This document shows positions 55,319 through 63,723 of a stretch of DNA of 64,000 bases, piece by piece. The notes beneath the pieces are model-generated. The model worked only from the letters and a program-made list of their open reading frames with translations. It made no database searches and was not told the DNA's origin. A program made the position numbers and the translations under genes. The stretch lies in assembly GCA_903832085.1 (NCBI GenBank), contig CAIKZZ010000039.1, positions 1 through 64,000 of the forward strand, written 5' to 3'. Every line of letters begins with the position of its first letter. Within the stretch, counting starts at the first letter, position 1. This DNA comes from an uncultured Pseudomonadota bacterium (lineage in GTDB: Bacteria; Pseudomonadota; Gammaproteobacteria; Steroidobacterales; Steroidobacteraceae).

Positions 55319-55380
55319 GGGGTGGATCCCCGATCCTGCGAAAAAATGCCGCGCTGCGGCAGTGTGTCTGGCCGATCAGT

Positions 55381-55386
55381 TATGAT
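55381..55386 (+). promoter_or_regulatory. Candidate -10 of the aldolase-mla operon
   Basis: TATGAT at 55381-55386 lies 67 bp upstream of the aldolase ATG. No clear -35 is visible at 17 bp. Low-weight match. Confidence 0.3.
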
Positions 55387-55453
55387 GGGCTCCCGCATTC
55401 GCCGTAGCGGTTAATCGTGTCTTAAGTGGCGGTTTTACGACTGAGGTGATGCT

Positions 55454-56476
55454 ATGAATCAAACGGAATTGGCGCGGATTGCCAAGGCAATGACCGCTCC
55501 GGGTCGTGGCATCCTGGCCGCTGACGAGAGCACCGGTACGATCAAAAAGCGGTTTGAGTCCATTGGGGCCGAGAGCACTGAGGACAATCGCCGCGGTTAT
55601 CGCGAACTGCTGTTCACTACGCCCGCGCTCGCCGAATGGATTTCAGGTGTGATTTTGTATGATGAGACGCTCCGGCAGGCCACCAAGTCTGGCGAGCGCT
55701 TCGTGGATCTATTGACGCGACTCGGGATCGTTCCGGGTATCAAGGTCGATGGCGGCACCAAACCGCTGCCGAATTTCCCAAATGAGGTCATTACCGAGGG
55801 TTTGGATGGACTGCCGGCGCGTATGGCCGATTACCACAAACTCGGTGCGCGCTTCGCTAAGTGGCGGGCGGTTATTACCATTGGTCCTGACATACCGAGC
55901 ACGACATGCATTGAGGCGAATGCTGAACTATTAGCTCGCTATGCGGCGATCTGTCAGCAGGCAGAGATCGTGCCGATCGTGGAACCGGAAGTGTTGATGG
56001 ATGGTACGCATTCCATTGAGCGATGCGATGACGTCACAGGCCAGGTGCTAGCCACTGTTTTCGATCGCTTGCGTGCGCATCGCGTGTGTCTCGAGGGCAT
56101 GGTGCTGAAGCCCAATATGGTGATTTCCGGTCTGCAGGCGTCACACCGAGCCGGCGCTGAGCTCGTGGCAGAAGCGACAGTGCGTTGCCTGAAGCGCCAT
56201 GTGCCAGTGGCTGTCAGTGGCATTGCCTTTTTATCGGGTGGTCAGAGCGAGAGTGAGGCATCGCAGCATCTGGACTTGATGAATCGCATGGAGGATTTAC
56301 CCTGGCCGTTGACCTTTAGTTATGGTCGGGCGTTGCAGCATTCAGCGCTCGAAGCATGGGGTGGGGTCGCAGCCCAAGTTCACGCAGGTCAGCGTGAGTT
56401 CAGTAAGCGTGCGCGTCTTAATAGCCTTGCACGCCTTGGTCGATACGATCGGGCCCTCGAAAAATCTCCCGCATGA
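55454..56476 (+). CDS. Class I fructose-bisphosphate aldolase
   Basis: The enzyme cleaves fructose-1,6-bisphosphate via a Schiff base (340 aa). It has the eukaryote-like class I form: GILAADESTGTIKKRFESIG, DLLTRLGIVPGIKVDGG, the Schiff-base Lys in LEGMVLKPNMV and the late FLSGGQSESEAS. GAGGTGATGCT precedes the ATG. The stop codon overlaps the mlaF start (ATGA), tying it translationally to a lipid-transport operon. Confidence 0.96.
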   Translation: MNQTELARIAKAMTAPGRGILAADESTGTIKKRFESIGAESTEDNRRGYRELLFTTPALAEWISGVILYDETLRQATKSGERFVDLLTRLGIVPGIKVDGGTKPLPNFPNEVITEGLDGLPARMADYHKLGARFAKWRAVITIGPDIPSTTCIEANAELLARYAAICQQAEIVPIVEPEVLMDGTHSIERCDDVTGQVLATVFDRLRAHRVCLEGMVLKPNMVISGLQASHRAGAELVAEATVRCLKRHVPVAVSGIAFLSGGQSESEASQHLDLMNRMEDLPWPLTFSYGRALQHSALEAWGGVAAQVHAGQREFSKRARLNSLARLGRYDRALEKSPA

Positions 56477-57333
56477 CGCAGGTGTCTACAACGCAGCCTA
56501 CAGTACCTGGCGCCTCGCGCTTGGCAGCAACAGCGCTGGTGCAGTTGATTGATGTGGGCTATGACATTCAGGGTCGGACGATTTTTGATGGCTTAAACGT
56601 GACGATGGAGCGCGGCAAGATCACCGCGGTCATGGGGCCCTCTGGTACGGGCAAGACCACCTTGTTACGGCTAATTACTGGGCAGATTAAGCCGACGCGT
56701 GGTCAGGTGCTGGTTGATGGCGTAGATATCAGGACCTTGGACGTTGATGGCCTATTTGCACTGCGCCGCGGCATGGGAATGCTGTTTCAAAATGGCGCTC
56801 TGCTAACAGACCTCGACGTGTACGAGAATGTCGCCTTTCCGCTACGCGAGCACACGAATCTGCCAGAGTCGCTCATTGCGCGTATCGTGCTTATGAAATT
56901 GCATGCTGTGGGTCTACGTGGCGCGGCGCGTCTGATGCCCGCCGAGCTGTCAGGTGGCATGGCGCGCCGCGTCGCATTGGCGCGAGCCATCGTGATGGAC
57001 CCGCTGTTGCTTATTTATGATGAGCCGTTCGCGGGGCTCGATCCTATAGGGCTTGGGGTAGTACTGCGTTTAATTCGTGACACGAATGATTCTCTTGGGC
57101 TGACCAGTATCGTCGTGTCCCATGATGTGGATGAGATCAGCTTGTTAGCCGATACCGCTTATATCCTTGCGGGTGGCCGAGTAGCTGCGTCAGGTAAACC
57201 GGCCAACTTGCGCGTAGATGACTCGCCTCTAGTGCGCCAGTTTATGGGTGGCCTCGCGGATGGGCCGGTGGCGTTTCATTATCCTGCGCCTAATTACGAT
57301 GCGCAGTTGTTGGCACAGGATGTGCCTATATGA
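56473..57333 (+). CDS. mlaF: MlaF, phospholipid-transport ATPase
   Basis: The ATPase drives the Mla pathway, which keeps outer-membrane lipid asymmetry. Walker A is GPSGTGKTTLL, the signature is LSGGMARRVALARA and Walker B is LIYDEPFAGLDPIG. The N-terminal 17 residues before QLIDVGYDIQG are weakly conserved. mlaE follows with a 4-bp overlap. Confidence 0.95.
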   Translation: MTQVSTTQPTVPGASRLAATALVQLIDVGYDIQGRTIFDGLNVTMERGKITAVMGPSGTGKTTLLRLITGQIKPTRGQVLVDGVDIRTLDVDGLFALRRGMGMLFQNGALLTDLDVYENVAFPLREHTNLPESLIARIVLMKLHAVGLRGAARLMPAELSGGMARRVALARAIVMDPLLLIYDEPFAGLDPIGLGVVLRLIRDTNDSLGLTSIVVSHDVDEISLLADTAYILAGGRVAASGKPANLRVDDSPLVRQFMGGLADGPVAFHYPAPNYDAQLLAQDVPI

Positions 57334-58097
57334 GTATCGCTAACGAATTGCTGATTAACGCGCGTGAGATGTGTAGCAAAGCAGGCCGCTTTACATTTTT
57401 TACGCTGCGTTTGCTGCGCGTCACGCCCGCGGCTTTTAAACGCATCGGACTTATTTGGGCACAGATCTATAACACCGGCGCATTGTCGTTAGTCATTATC
57501 ATGTTGTCGGGTTTGTTCGTGGGTATGGTCCTCGGCTTGCAAGGCTACGACTTGCTGCGTCGCTTTGGTTCCACCGAGTCGCTAGGGGTTGCTGTCGGCC
57601 TTGCGTTGATTAAGGAGTTGGGGCCGGTAGTGACTGCGTTGCTGTTTGCTGGTCGTGCAGGCACTGCCCTGACGTCTGAGATTGGCCTGATGCAGGCGAC
57701 CGACCAGCTTGCGGCGATGGAAATGATGGCGGTGGACCCTGTCAGGCGAATCTGCGCACCACGTTTCATTGGTGGGATCATTGCGTTGCCATTGCTTGCG
57801 GCTATTTTTAGCATGATTGGGATTTATGGTGCCCAGCTTGTTGGGGTCACCTTGATGGGTGTTGATGCCGGTCAATTCTGGTCGCAAATGCGTGGAGCAA
57901 TGTCCATTAATGACGTGGTTCAAGGCATAGTGAAAAGCGCTGTTTTTGGATTTGCCTGTACTTCGATTGCAGTTTATGAGGGTTACCATGCGTTGCCGAC
58001 AGCCGAGGGCGTTGGGCGTGCAACGACGCGTACCGTCGTAAATTCATCGGTTGCGATATTGATACTTGATTACATGCTTACGGCGGTGTTGCTGTGA
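57330..58097 (+). CDS. mlaE: MlaE, phospholipid-transport permease
   Basis: This inner-membrane permease of the MlaE family (255 aa) has five to six hydrophobic helices and the blocks GLFVGMVLGLQGYDLLRRFG and LIKELGPVVTALLFAGRAGTALTSEIGLM. The last portion is SVAILILDYMLTAVLL. It partners MlaF and MlaD. It is translationally coupled to mlaF. Confidence 0.95.
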   Translation: MSIANELLINAREMCSKAGRFTFFTLRLLRVTPAAFKRIGLIWAQIYNTGALSLVIIMLSGLFVGMVLGLQGYDLLRRFGSTESLGVAVGLALIKELGPVVTALLFAGRAGTALTSEIGLMQATDQLAAMEMMAVDPVRRICAPRFIGGIIALPLLAAIFSMIGIYGAQLVGVTLMGVDAGQFWSQMRGAMSINDVVQGIVKSAVFGFACTSIAVYEGYHALPTAEGVGRATTRTVVNSSVAILILDYMLTAVLL

Positions 58098-58113
58098 GTC
58101 GGGGAGAGCGTTG

Positions 58114-58593
58114 ATGCGACAGACTAAGACGACCGAGATTGGTACTGGGCTTTTCGTCCTGCTAGGGTTTGCAGCACTGTTTTTTCTGGTCACGCAGATT
58201 ACGAGCCGTTCATTAAGCTTTAATGAGCAAAATTACCGATTAACAGCTCGATTCAGTAACGTGGGTGGGCTCAAAGTTGGCGCGCCAGTTTCTATGGCTG
58301 GGGTGACGGTCGGACGCGTGGAATCAATTGAATTTGATTCGCATGATTACAAGGCTGTAGCGACACTGAAGATTAATAAGCGATATTCGAAGATTCCAGA
58401 CGATAGCGACGTGGCAATTTATACCGCAGGCCTGCTGGGTGGGCAGTATGTGGGAATCACTGCTGGCGGTTCGGATGTATTTTTCAAAAATGGCGATCGG
58501 GTTGAACTGACGCAGTCAGCAGTTGTTCTTGAGAACTTAATTAGTAAATTCTTATTTGATAAGGCGGGCCAAACGCCTGCCAAGACACCGTGA
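58114..58593 (+). CDS. mlaD: MlaD, substrate-binding MCE protein
   Basis: This protein (159 aa) forms a hexameric ring in the periplasm, anchored by an N-terminal helix (TGLFVLLGFAALFFLVTQITS). The MCE domain begins with YRLTARFSNVGGLKVGAPVSMAGVTVGRV. The start is the ATG at 58114 after GGGGAGAG; an upstream in-frame start overlaps mlaE. The C-terminus (LENLISKFLFDK) has the family's hydrophobic tail. Confidence 0.94.
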   Translation: MRQTKTTEIGTGLFVLLGFAALFFLVTQITSRSLSFNEQNYRLTARFSNVGGLKVGAPVSMAGVTVGRVESIEFDSHDYKAVATLKINKRYSKIPDDSDVAIYTAGLLGGQYVGITAGGSDVFFKNGDRVELTQSAVVLENLISKFLFDKAGQTPAKTP

Positions 58594-58604
58594 GGAGCTC
58601 TGCG

Positions 58605-59279
58605 ATGCGATTGCGTTATTTGGTTGTGTGTGCGTCGCTAGTTCTGGTGAGCCTCTACGGCGCCCCATCCGTGGCGCCTCTGATCAGCAGTGCCAGTGCT
58701 GCACCGCAGGCGGGTAGTGCGGCCGTGGGCCCCCAAGAATTTATGGATGGTATTTCAAAGCGGATGTTTGCGGCACTTGATGGTAATCGTGCTGCAATCG
58801 CCAAAGATCCAGAGAAGGTCTATCCGCTGGTTGATCAGATTCTGCTGCCTCATTTTGATATTGAGTACGCCTCACAGTTAGTGCTGGCCCAACATTGGCG
58901 TGATGCGACGCCCGACCAGCGTAAGCGGTTTATCGACGCGTTTTATAAGGCATTGCTGCATACCTATGGCAACGCGTTGACTGATTTCACTGCGGATCGG
59001 TTAAAGATGCTGCCATTTCGTGGTGATGCCACAGCCACTCGCGCGACGGTGCGCACCGAAGTCACTCGCTCAAGTGGTGCGGTGGTGCCAGTGGATTACG
59101 TCATGCGTAAGACCGATAGCGGCGAGTGGAAAGCTTTTGATGTGGTGATTGAAGGTATTTCCTATGTGCGCAATTACCGGACTGATTTAGGCGCCGAGGC
59201 GGACCAGAAGGGTCTTGATTCAGTGATCCTGCGTCTGGAACGCGAGGGGCTTAAAGTCAAGGTGATTAATGCGCGCTAG
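58605..59279 (+). CDS. mlaC: MlaC, periplasmic phospholipid carrier
   Basis: MlaC shuttles phospholipids between MlaA and the MlaFEDB complex (224 aa). An N-terminal signal peptide (RYLVVCASLVLVSLYG, ending near ASAAPQA) is followed by QEFMDGISKRMFAALDG and the core HFDIEYASQLVLAQHWRDATPDQRKRFIDAF with a SYVRNYRTDL block. GAGGAGC lies before the ATG; a GTG at 58590 is an alternative. mlaB follows at 59373. Confidence 0.93.
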   Translation: MRLRYLVVCASLVLVSLYGAPSVAPLISSASAAPQAGSAAVGPQEFMDGISKRMFAALDGNRAAIAKDPEKVYPLVDQILLPHFDIEYASQLVLAQHWRDATPDQRKRFIDAFYKALLHTYGNALTDFTADRLKMLPFRGDATATRATVRTEVTRSSGAVVPVDYVMRKTDSGEWKAFDVVIEGISYVRNYRTDLGAEADQKGLDSVILRLEREGLKVKVINAR

Positions 59280-59372
59280 TGCTACAGACGCGGTGCATGC
59301 TGTATCGGGGAGCTTCCTGACGGCGCACGGCCATGGCATGCGACTAACTGGGCGTGCGTGGGATGGCTACCC

Positions 59373-59690
59373 ATGAGAGCCACTCCTGCAACGCTGTCGT
59401 TTGAGATGCTAGCCAAGGATCGGTGTCAGATCGCGGGCATATTGGATGCGGGCACGGCACGGTGGGCGTTACAGCGTGGCGAGCGAGAGTTTGCCGATTG
59501 CACAGGCGCGCTACACGTCGATTTATCTGGACTGACGCGTGCTGACAGCGCGGGCCTTGCCGTGCTACTTGCCTGGGTAGGCGCTGTTAAGCGCCGAGGG
59601 GGGGTCGTCACGTTTCAGGCAGTACCTGCCGGACTGCGGGCCATCGCCAGACTCTGTGGTGTTGATGGCATGCTTGGGCTGAGCGCCTAA
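59373..59690 (+). CDS. mlaB: MlaB, STAS-domain subunit
   Basis: This small cytosolic protein (105 aa) stabilises MlaF. The STAS fold is seen: LHVDLSGLTRADSAGLAVLLAWVG with the central Asp-Ser-Ala, as in anti-sigma antagonist-like proteins. The ATG at 59373 is chosen; a GTG at 59358 could start it too. It closes the mlaFEDCB operon 93 bp after mlaC. Confidence 0.88.
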   Translation: MRATPATLSFEMLAKDRCQIAGILDAGTARWALQRGEREFADCTGALHVDLSGLTRADSAGLAVLLAWVGAVKRRGGVVTFQAVPAGLRAIARLCGVDGMLGLSA

Positions 59691-59714
59691 AGCGCGTTCA
59701 GTTGGCTCCTGCGA

Positions 59715-60641
59715 CTAAGGCGCTCCAGGCGCTTCACTGGACTGTGTAGGCGCTGTCAGGGCGTCTGCGTTGACTACCGGTCGTATGCTCACAGACACGG
59801 GCGTGTCTGTGACTGCAAAGTTAGGTGGCGGAGCCATCGGTTCTAGATTGCCGATCGGCTCATCGTAGGTTTCATCCATCACCTTCCCGTCATGGACCAG
59901 ATAATAGCGCCTTGCGACGTAGGCATTGCGTACAAATGCATAAGGGTCAAACGCGTTACGGATCGAGTCATCGGTCGCAAGTAGGGTCGTGCGCTTATCA
60001 ACCAAAGACATGAGCGTGATGCCGTATTCTTCTTTAGTGGATTTTAGGTAATGCGACGGAGTGGCGTAGCGGTCGACGAGTACTTTGCCAGGCGCGTCAC
60101 GTACATCGGAAGGCCCAAATAGCGGTAACACCAAATACGGGCCTGCCGGGACGCCCCAGTAGCCCAGTGTATGGCCAAAGTCTTGATCGTGACTTTTGAG
60201 GCCTATGCGGGTGGCTGGATCAAAAAAGCCCGCAATCCCCACCGTGCTGTTGACCGTAAAGCGCGCCGTGTCGCTGGCCGTATCAATGAGTTTTAATTGC
60301 AGTGCGTCGTTAACGATAACAATCGGGTAATACAAGTTTTCTAAAAAATTGCCGAACGCATTTCGTACCGGAGTTGGTGTGACTGCTTTATACGTTTTTG
60401 CAGCAGGGCGTGCCAACATGCGATCGAGGGCATCATTGAACGCATACGTTGCGCGATTGACGCGCTCCCATGGGTCGCCCTGTGTGCGTTTTGGCGTGCT
60501 AGTAGAGGACTGTTTGGCCGAGATGTTCGTCGCGCTATCGGCCCAGGCGTTTGGTGCAGCGCCAACCAGTACCCCCGCCAAGGACAGTGACAGTAGTAGT
60601 GCGCGGATGGCGGCGTGTTCGTTCAAAGGCGTGTGCGTCAT
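59715..60641 (-). CDS. mlaA: MlaA (VacJ family), apparently not a lipoprotein
   Basis: MlaA removes phospholipids from the outer leaflet and passes them to MlaC. The 308-aa protein has DPWERVNRATYAFNDALDRML, NLYYPIVIVNDALQLK and GFFDPATRIGLKSHDQDFGHTLGYWGVPAGPYLVLPLFGPS, all diagnostic. The N-terminus (IRALLLSLSLAGVLVGAAPNAWADSA) has no lipobox Cys; an AWA|D site suggests signal peptidase I. E. coli MlaA is lipid-anchored. It converges with mlaB across 24 bp. The C-terminus is extended by about 60 residues. Confidence 0.93.
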   Translation of the reverse strand: MTHTPLNEHAAIRALLLSLSLAGVLVGAAPNAWADSATNISAKQSSTSTPKRTQGDPWERVNRATYAFNDALDRMLARPAAKTYKAVTPTPVRNAFGNFLENLYYPIVIVNDALQLKLIDTASDTARFTVNSTVGIAGFFDPATRIGLKSHDQDFGHTLGYWGVPAGPYLVLPLFGPSDVRDAPGKVLVDRYATPSHYLKSTKEEYGITLMSLVDKRTTLLATDDSIRNAFDPYAFVRNAYVARRYYLVHDGKVMDETYDEPIGNLEPMAPPPNFAVTDTPVSVSIRPVVNADALTAPTQSSEAPGAP

Positions 60642-60713
60642 TGACTGCAATCTTAAATTGGATAGCTGATCATCTTAGCACAACCGGCTGTTTGCAGAGG
60701 CGCGGGTATAGCG

Positions 60714-62264
60714 TCAACGACGCTCATTATCTGGGATTTTTGCCGGCAACGGCTCGCCGCGATCTACCGCAGCTTGCAGTCGTGGCGGTAGGAATTCTTT
60801 TAACTCATCAATGCGGGCCTTGAAGCGACTGCGCTGCATGGGCGTGATGTTCGGGGTCGCCAGTGCAAGTCGCAGCGTCTCGATGCCAAGCGTCAGCTCT
60901 CCATTGATCAGGTGGTATTCTGCCATGTAGTAATTAGCCTCAGCGGCCTCACCAGCGGCGCTGGCAGCGAGCGCGATCAGTCGGACCTGATCATGTGTCG
61001 GTGGCACCGCATTAAACAGGTCTAACAGAACCGAGTGGGCGAGTCGCGGCTCATCAGCGCGCATCAGGGTTTCCGCGTAGCGAATGGTGACCGGGACGTT
61101 ACGGGGGAACAAGTCCTTGGCATGGCCCAAGACCTCGCGAGACGCCGGCAGATCTCCTGACGCAAGCAGTGCTTGTCCCAAAGCCGAATGATATTCAATC
61201 ACATCCGGATGGCGCGCGACGAGATCGCGTAAAATGGGCACCGCTTCACTGCCTGCGTTCGTCTGCATGAGGCCAATAGCGCGCCCGTAGCGCCGATAAT
61301 CGTTGACCTTCGAGTCGAGTGCTGTGGTGTCCGTATACACATCACGCGGGTTGGTATCGAGGCTGAAGGTCATCACGCGCAGCCGCTCGCGAGTCAAGCG
61401 ATAGCCTGTCGTGTCGACGGGGCGCACGATTGGATATGCCGTTGCGCGATTCCGGGCCTCTGCAACACGTGCGCTAGTAACGGGATGAGTCTGTAGAATC
61501 TCAAGTAGCTTGGCGTTTGGTCCACCACTGCCCATGCGGTTACTGAGCGTTTCAAAGAAGGTAGCCATCGCTTTTGGATCGTAGCCTGCAAGATCCATGA
61601 CGCCCATGCCGACGCGATCGGCTTCGTATTCATCCTCGCGCGAAAAATTGAGTTGCTGCTGTATGGCGGCGTTTTGGCCAGCGATGACGCCTGCCATTCC
61701 CACTTGCGAGCTGTGACTTAACGCACCTAAAAGCACCGAGCCGAGCATGGCGGCGGTTGCGGCAAGGCTACCGCGGCTTTGTGCTTCGATGCTGCGCGCA
61801 ATGTGACGTTGGGTGACGTGCGAAATTTCATGCGCGAGCACGCCGGCGAGCTCGCTTTCGCTCGTGGTCGACAAAATAAGGCCTGAATGCACGAACACAA
61901 AGCCGCCCGGCACGGCGAATGCGTTAATGCTAGGGTCTTTCAGCACAAAAAAAGTGAATTTCTGGGTGCCTTCCTGCGCGCGACTCGATAGTGACGCACC
62001 GATTGCTTGTATGTACTCGGTAGTCTCCGGATCATCGAGTATCCGACCTGCTTCTCGTAGCTCACGGGCCACCATCGATCCGATTTGGTACTCGTCACTG
62101 CGGCTAAACACTTCGTCAGCCGGGGTACCTATGTCGGGCAAATCTGAAGTGGACGGAGGCGCGGCCTGAGTTGTTTGCATCCCTGTCGCACAGATTACAA
62201 ACGTCAGTAGCACGCCACTTAAATAATGAGGCAGTCGTCGTTTAAGAGTTGGAATTCGCAGCAT
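60714..62264 (-). CDS. bepA: BepA-like periplasmic M48 metalloprotease with TPR domain
   Basis: BepA is an envelope protease/chaperone that monitors outer-membrane protein assembly. The 516-aa product has a signal peptide (ending near TTQAAPPS), the zinc motif HEISH in GVLAHEISHVTQRH, the third ligand in SREDEYEADRVGM, and TPR-like repeats in the C-terminal half. The start at 62264 (MLRIPTLKRRL) is chosen; a GTG 18 bp upstream is in frame. It lies between mlaA and the PhoH gene on the same strand. Confidence 0.92.
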   Translation of the reverse strand: MLRIPTLKRRLPHYLSGVLLTFVICATGMQTTQAAPPSTSDLPDIGTPADEVFSRSDEYQIGSMVARELREAGRILDDPETTEYIQAIGASLSSRAQEGTQKFTFFVLKDPSINAFAVPGGFVFVHSGLILSTTSESELAGVLAHEISHVTQRHIARSIEAQSRGSLAATAAMLGSVLLGALSHSSQVGMAGVIAGQNAAIQQQLNFSREDEYEADRVGMGVMDLAGYDPKAMATFFETLSNRMGSGGPNAKLLEILQTHPVTSARVAEARNRATAYPIVRPVDTTGYRLTRERLRVMTFSLDTNPRDVYTDTTALDSKVNDYRRYGRAIGLMQTNAGSEAVPILRDLVARHPDVIEYHSALGQALLASGDLPASREVLGHAKDLFPRNVPVTIRYAETLMRADEPRLAHSVLLDLFNAVPPTHDQVRLIALAASAAGEAAEANYYMAEYHLINGELTLGIETLRLALATPNITPMQRSRFKARIDELKEFLPPRLQAAVDRGEPLPAKIPDNERR

Positions 62265-62298
62265 GGTTATGGCGTAGACCACAGTCTAGACAAAAGGT

Positions 62299-63714
62299 TC
62301 AAAGGTGATCGGCCGCGAATTCTGCGAGGCGTGAGCGTTCCCCGCGCATCAGAGTGATATGACCGGAATATTTCCAGTCGCGGAATCGGTTCACGACGTA
62401 GGTTAGCCCTGATGTGGTCTCGGACAAGTACGGGGTATCAATCTGACCAATATTGCCCAAGCACACGAGCTTCGTGCCGGGACCTGCCCGAGTGACGAGG
62501 GCTCGCATCTGCTTTGAGGTTAGGTTTTGGGCTTCGTCCAAAATAATGAAGCGATTTAGAAAAGTCCGACCGCGCATAAAATTAAGCGACCGAATCTTGA
62601 TACGGCTGCGTAGCAAGTCGTTGGTGGCGCCTCTTGCCCAGTTGGCGCCGGCATCCTGACCGTGTGTTAGCACTTCCAGATTATCCATTAGGGCGCCCAT
62701 CCACGGCTCCATTTTTTCCTCTTCTGTGCCAGGCAAAAAGCCGATGTCCTCGCCGAGTGGGATCGTAACGCGCGTCATAATAATTTCGCTGAAGCGGCGC
62801 TGGTCTAGTGTTTGCGCAAGTCCCGCTGCCAATGTGAGCAAGGTTTTCCCTGTGCCTGCAGCGCCCAGAATCGTTACGAAGTCAATTTCTGGGTCCATCA
62901 GCAGGTTTAGTACGAAATTTTGCTCACGGTTACGGGCTGAGACGCCCCAAACATTGTTGCGCTCAGTGCGATAGTCATTGATCAGTTCAAGTACCGCTTC
63001 CTCACCGTTTACGCTACGTACGATTGCTTCCATGCCACTTGGCGAATCTTCGTAGACAAAGAGGTTCTGATGCCAGTCTTGGATCGCCGGGCCGCGCACT
63101 TTGTAAAATGTCCGGTGCTGCTCTTTCCACGATTGCATGTCAGCGCCATGCTTTTCCCAAAAATCCGCACTGAGTGCTTTGGCTCCCGTATAGAGCAAGT
63201 CAGCATCTTCGATGGTTTTGTCATTGAAGTAGTCCTCGGCATGCACACCGAGAATCGCAGCCTTAATACGTAAGTTGATGTCCTTTGAAACCAAGGTGAC
63301 ATCAAGGTCAAGGTGCATGCCCTTCAGTGCGAGTGTTTGGCCAAGAATGGCATTGTCCGCACCAACGCCTGGCAGCAACGGGAGGCCGGTGTCGAGGACT
63401 GTTGTTTGAAAAAACAGCCGTCCCGAGGGGGTGCGCTTGGCTGCGCTACCGTCCTTGGCTGTTGGTAGAGGCAGACCCTGTTCAATCTGCTCCTTGCTAG
63501 CGCCTTGCATGAGTTCGTCAAGGAAGCGGCTGACTTGGCGCACGTTGCGAGCGGCTTCCGAGACGCCTTTTTTTCCTGCGTCGAGCTCTTCTAACACAAT
63601 CATCGGAATGAATATGTCGTGCTCATCGAAACGAAAAATTGCGGTTGGATCGTGCATCAATACATTAGTGTCGAGCACGAAAAGAGAGCGACGGGTTCGG
63701 GTAGTCCGAATCAT
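62299..63714 (-). CDS. PIN domain - PhoH-like ATPase (PhoH2 type)
   Basis: The 471-aa protein fuses an N-terminal PIN ribonuclease domain (acidic site in SLFVLDTNVLMHD and later Asp/Glu) to a PhoH ATPase: Walker A GAAGTGKTLLTLAA, Walker B-like FIILDEAQN, and LVTRAGPGTKLVCLGNIGQID. PhoH2 proteins are RNA helicase/nucleases in actinobacteria. It is not part of a clear toxin-antitoxin pair here. It lies 34 bp upstream of bepA. Confidence 0.93.
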   Translation of the reverse strand: MIRTTRTRRSLFVLDTNVLMHDPTAIFRFDEHDIFIPMIVLEELDAGKKGVSEAARNVRQVSRFLDELMQGASKEQIEQGLPLPTAKDGSAAKRTPSGRLFFQTTVLDTGLPLLPGVGADNAILGQTLALKGMHLDLDVTLVSKDINLRIKAAILGVHAEDYFNDKTIEDADLLYTGAKALSADFWEKHGADMQSWKEQHRTFYKVRGPAIQDWHQNLFVYEDSPSGMEAIVRSVNGEEAVLELINDYRTERNNVWGVSARNREQNFVLNLLMDPEIDFVTILGAAGTGKTLLTLAAGLAQTLDQRRFSEIIMTRVTIPLGEDIGFLPGTEEEKMEPWMGALMDNLEVLTHGQDAGANWARGATNDLLRSRIKIRSLNFMRGRTFLNRFIILDEAQNLTSKQMRALVTRAGPGTKLVCLGNIGQIDTPYLSETTSGLTYVVNRFRDWKYSGHITLMRGERSRLAEFAADHL

Positions 63715-63723
63715 ATGTAATCC

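Noticed and set aside
62299-63714. PIN-PhoH protein as a VapC-type toxin-antitoxin pair
   Set aside because: No small antitoxin gene is adjacent; the neighbours are bcp and bepA, and PIN-PhoH fusions are common chromosomal housekeeping proteins.
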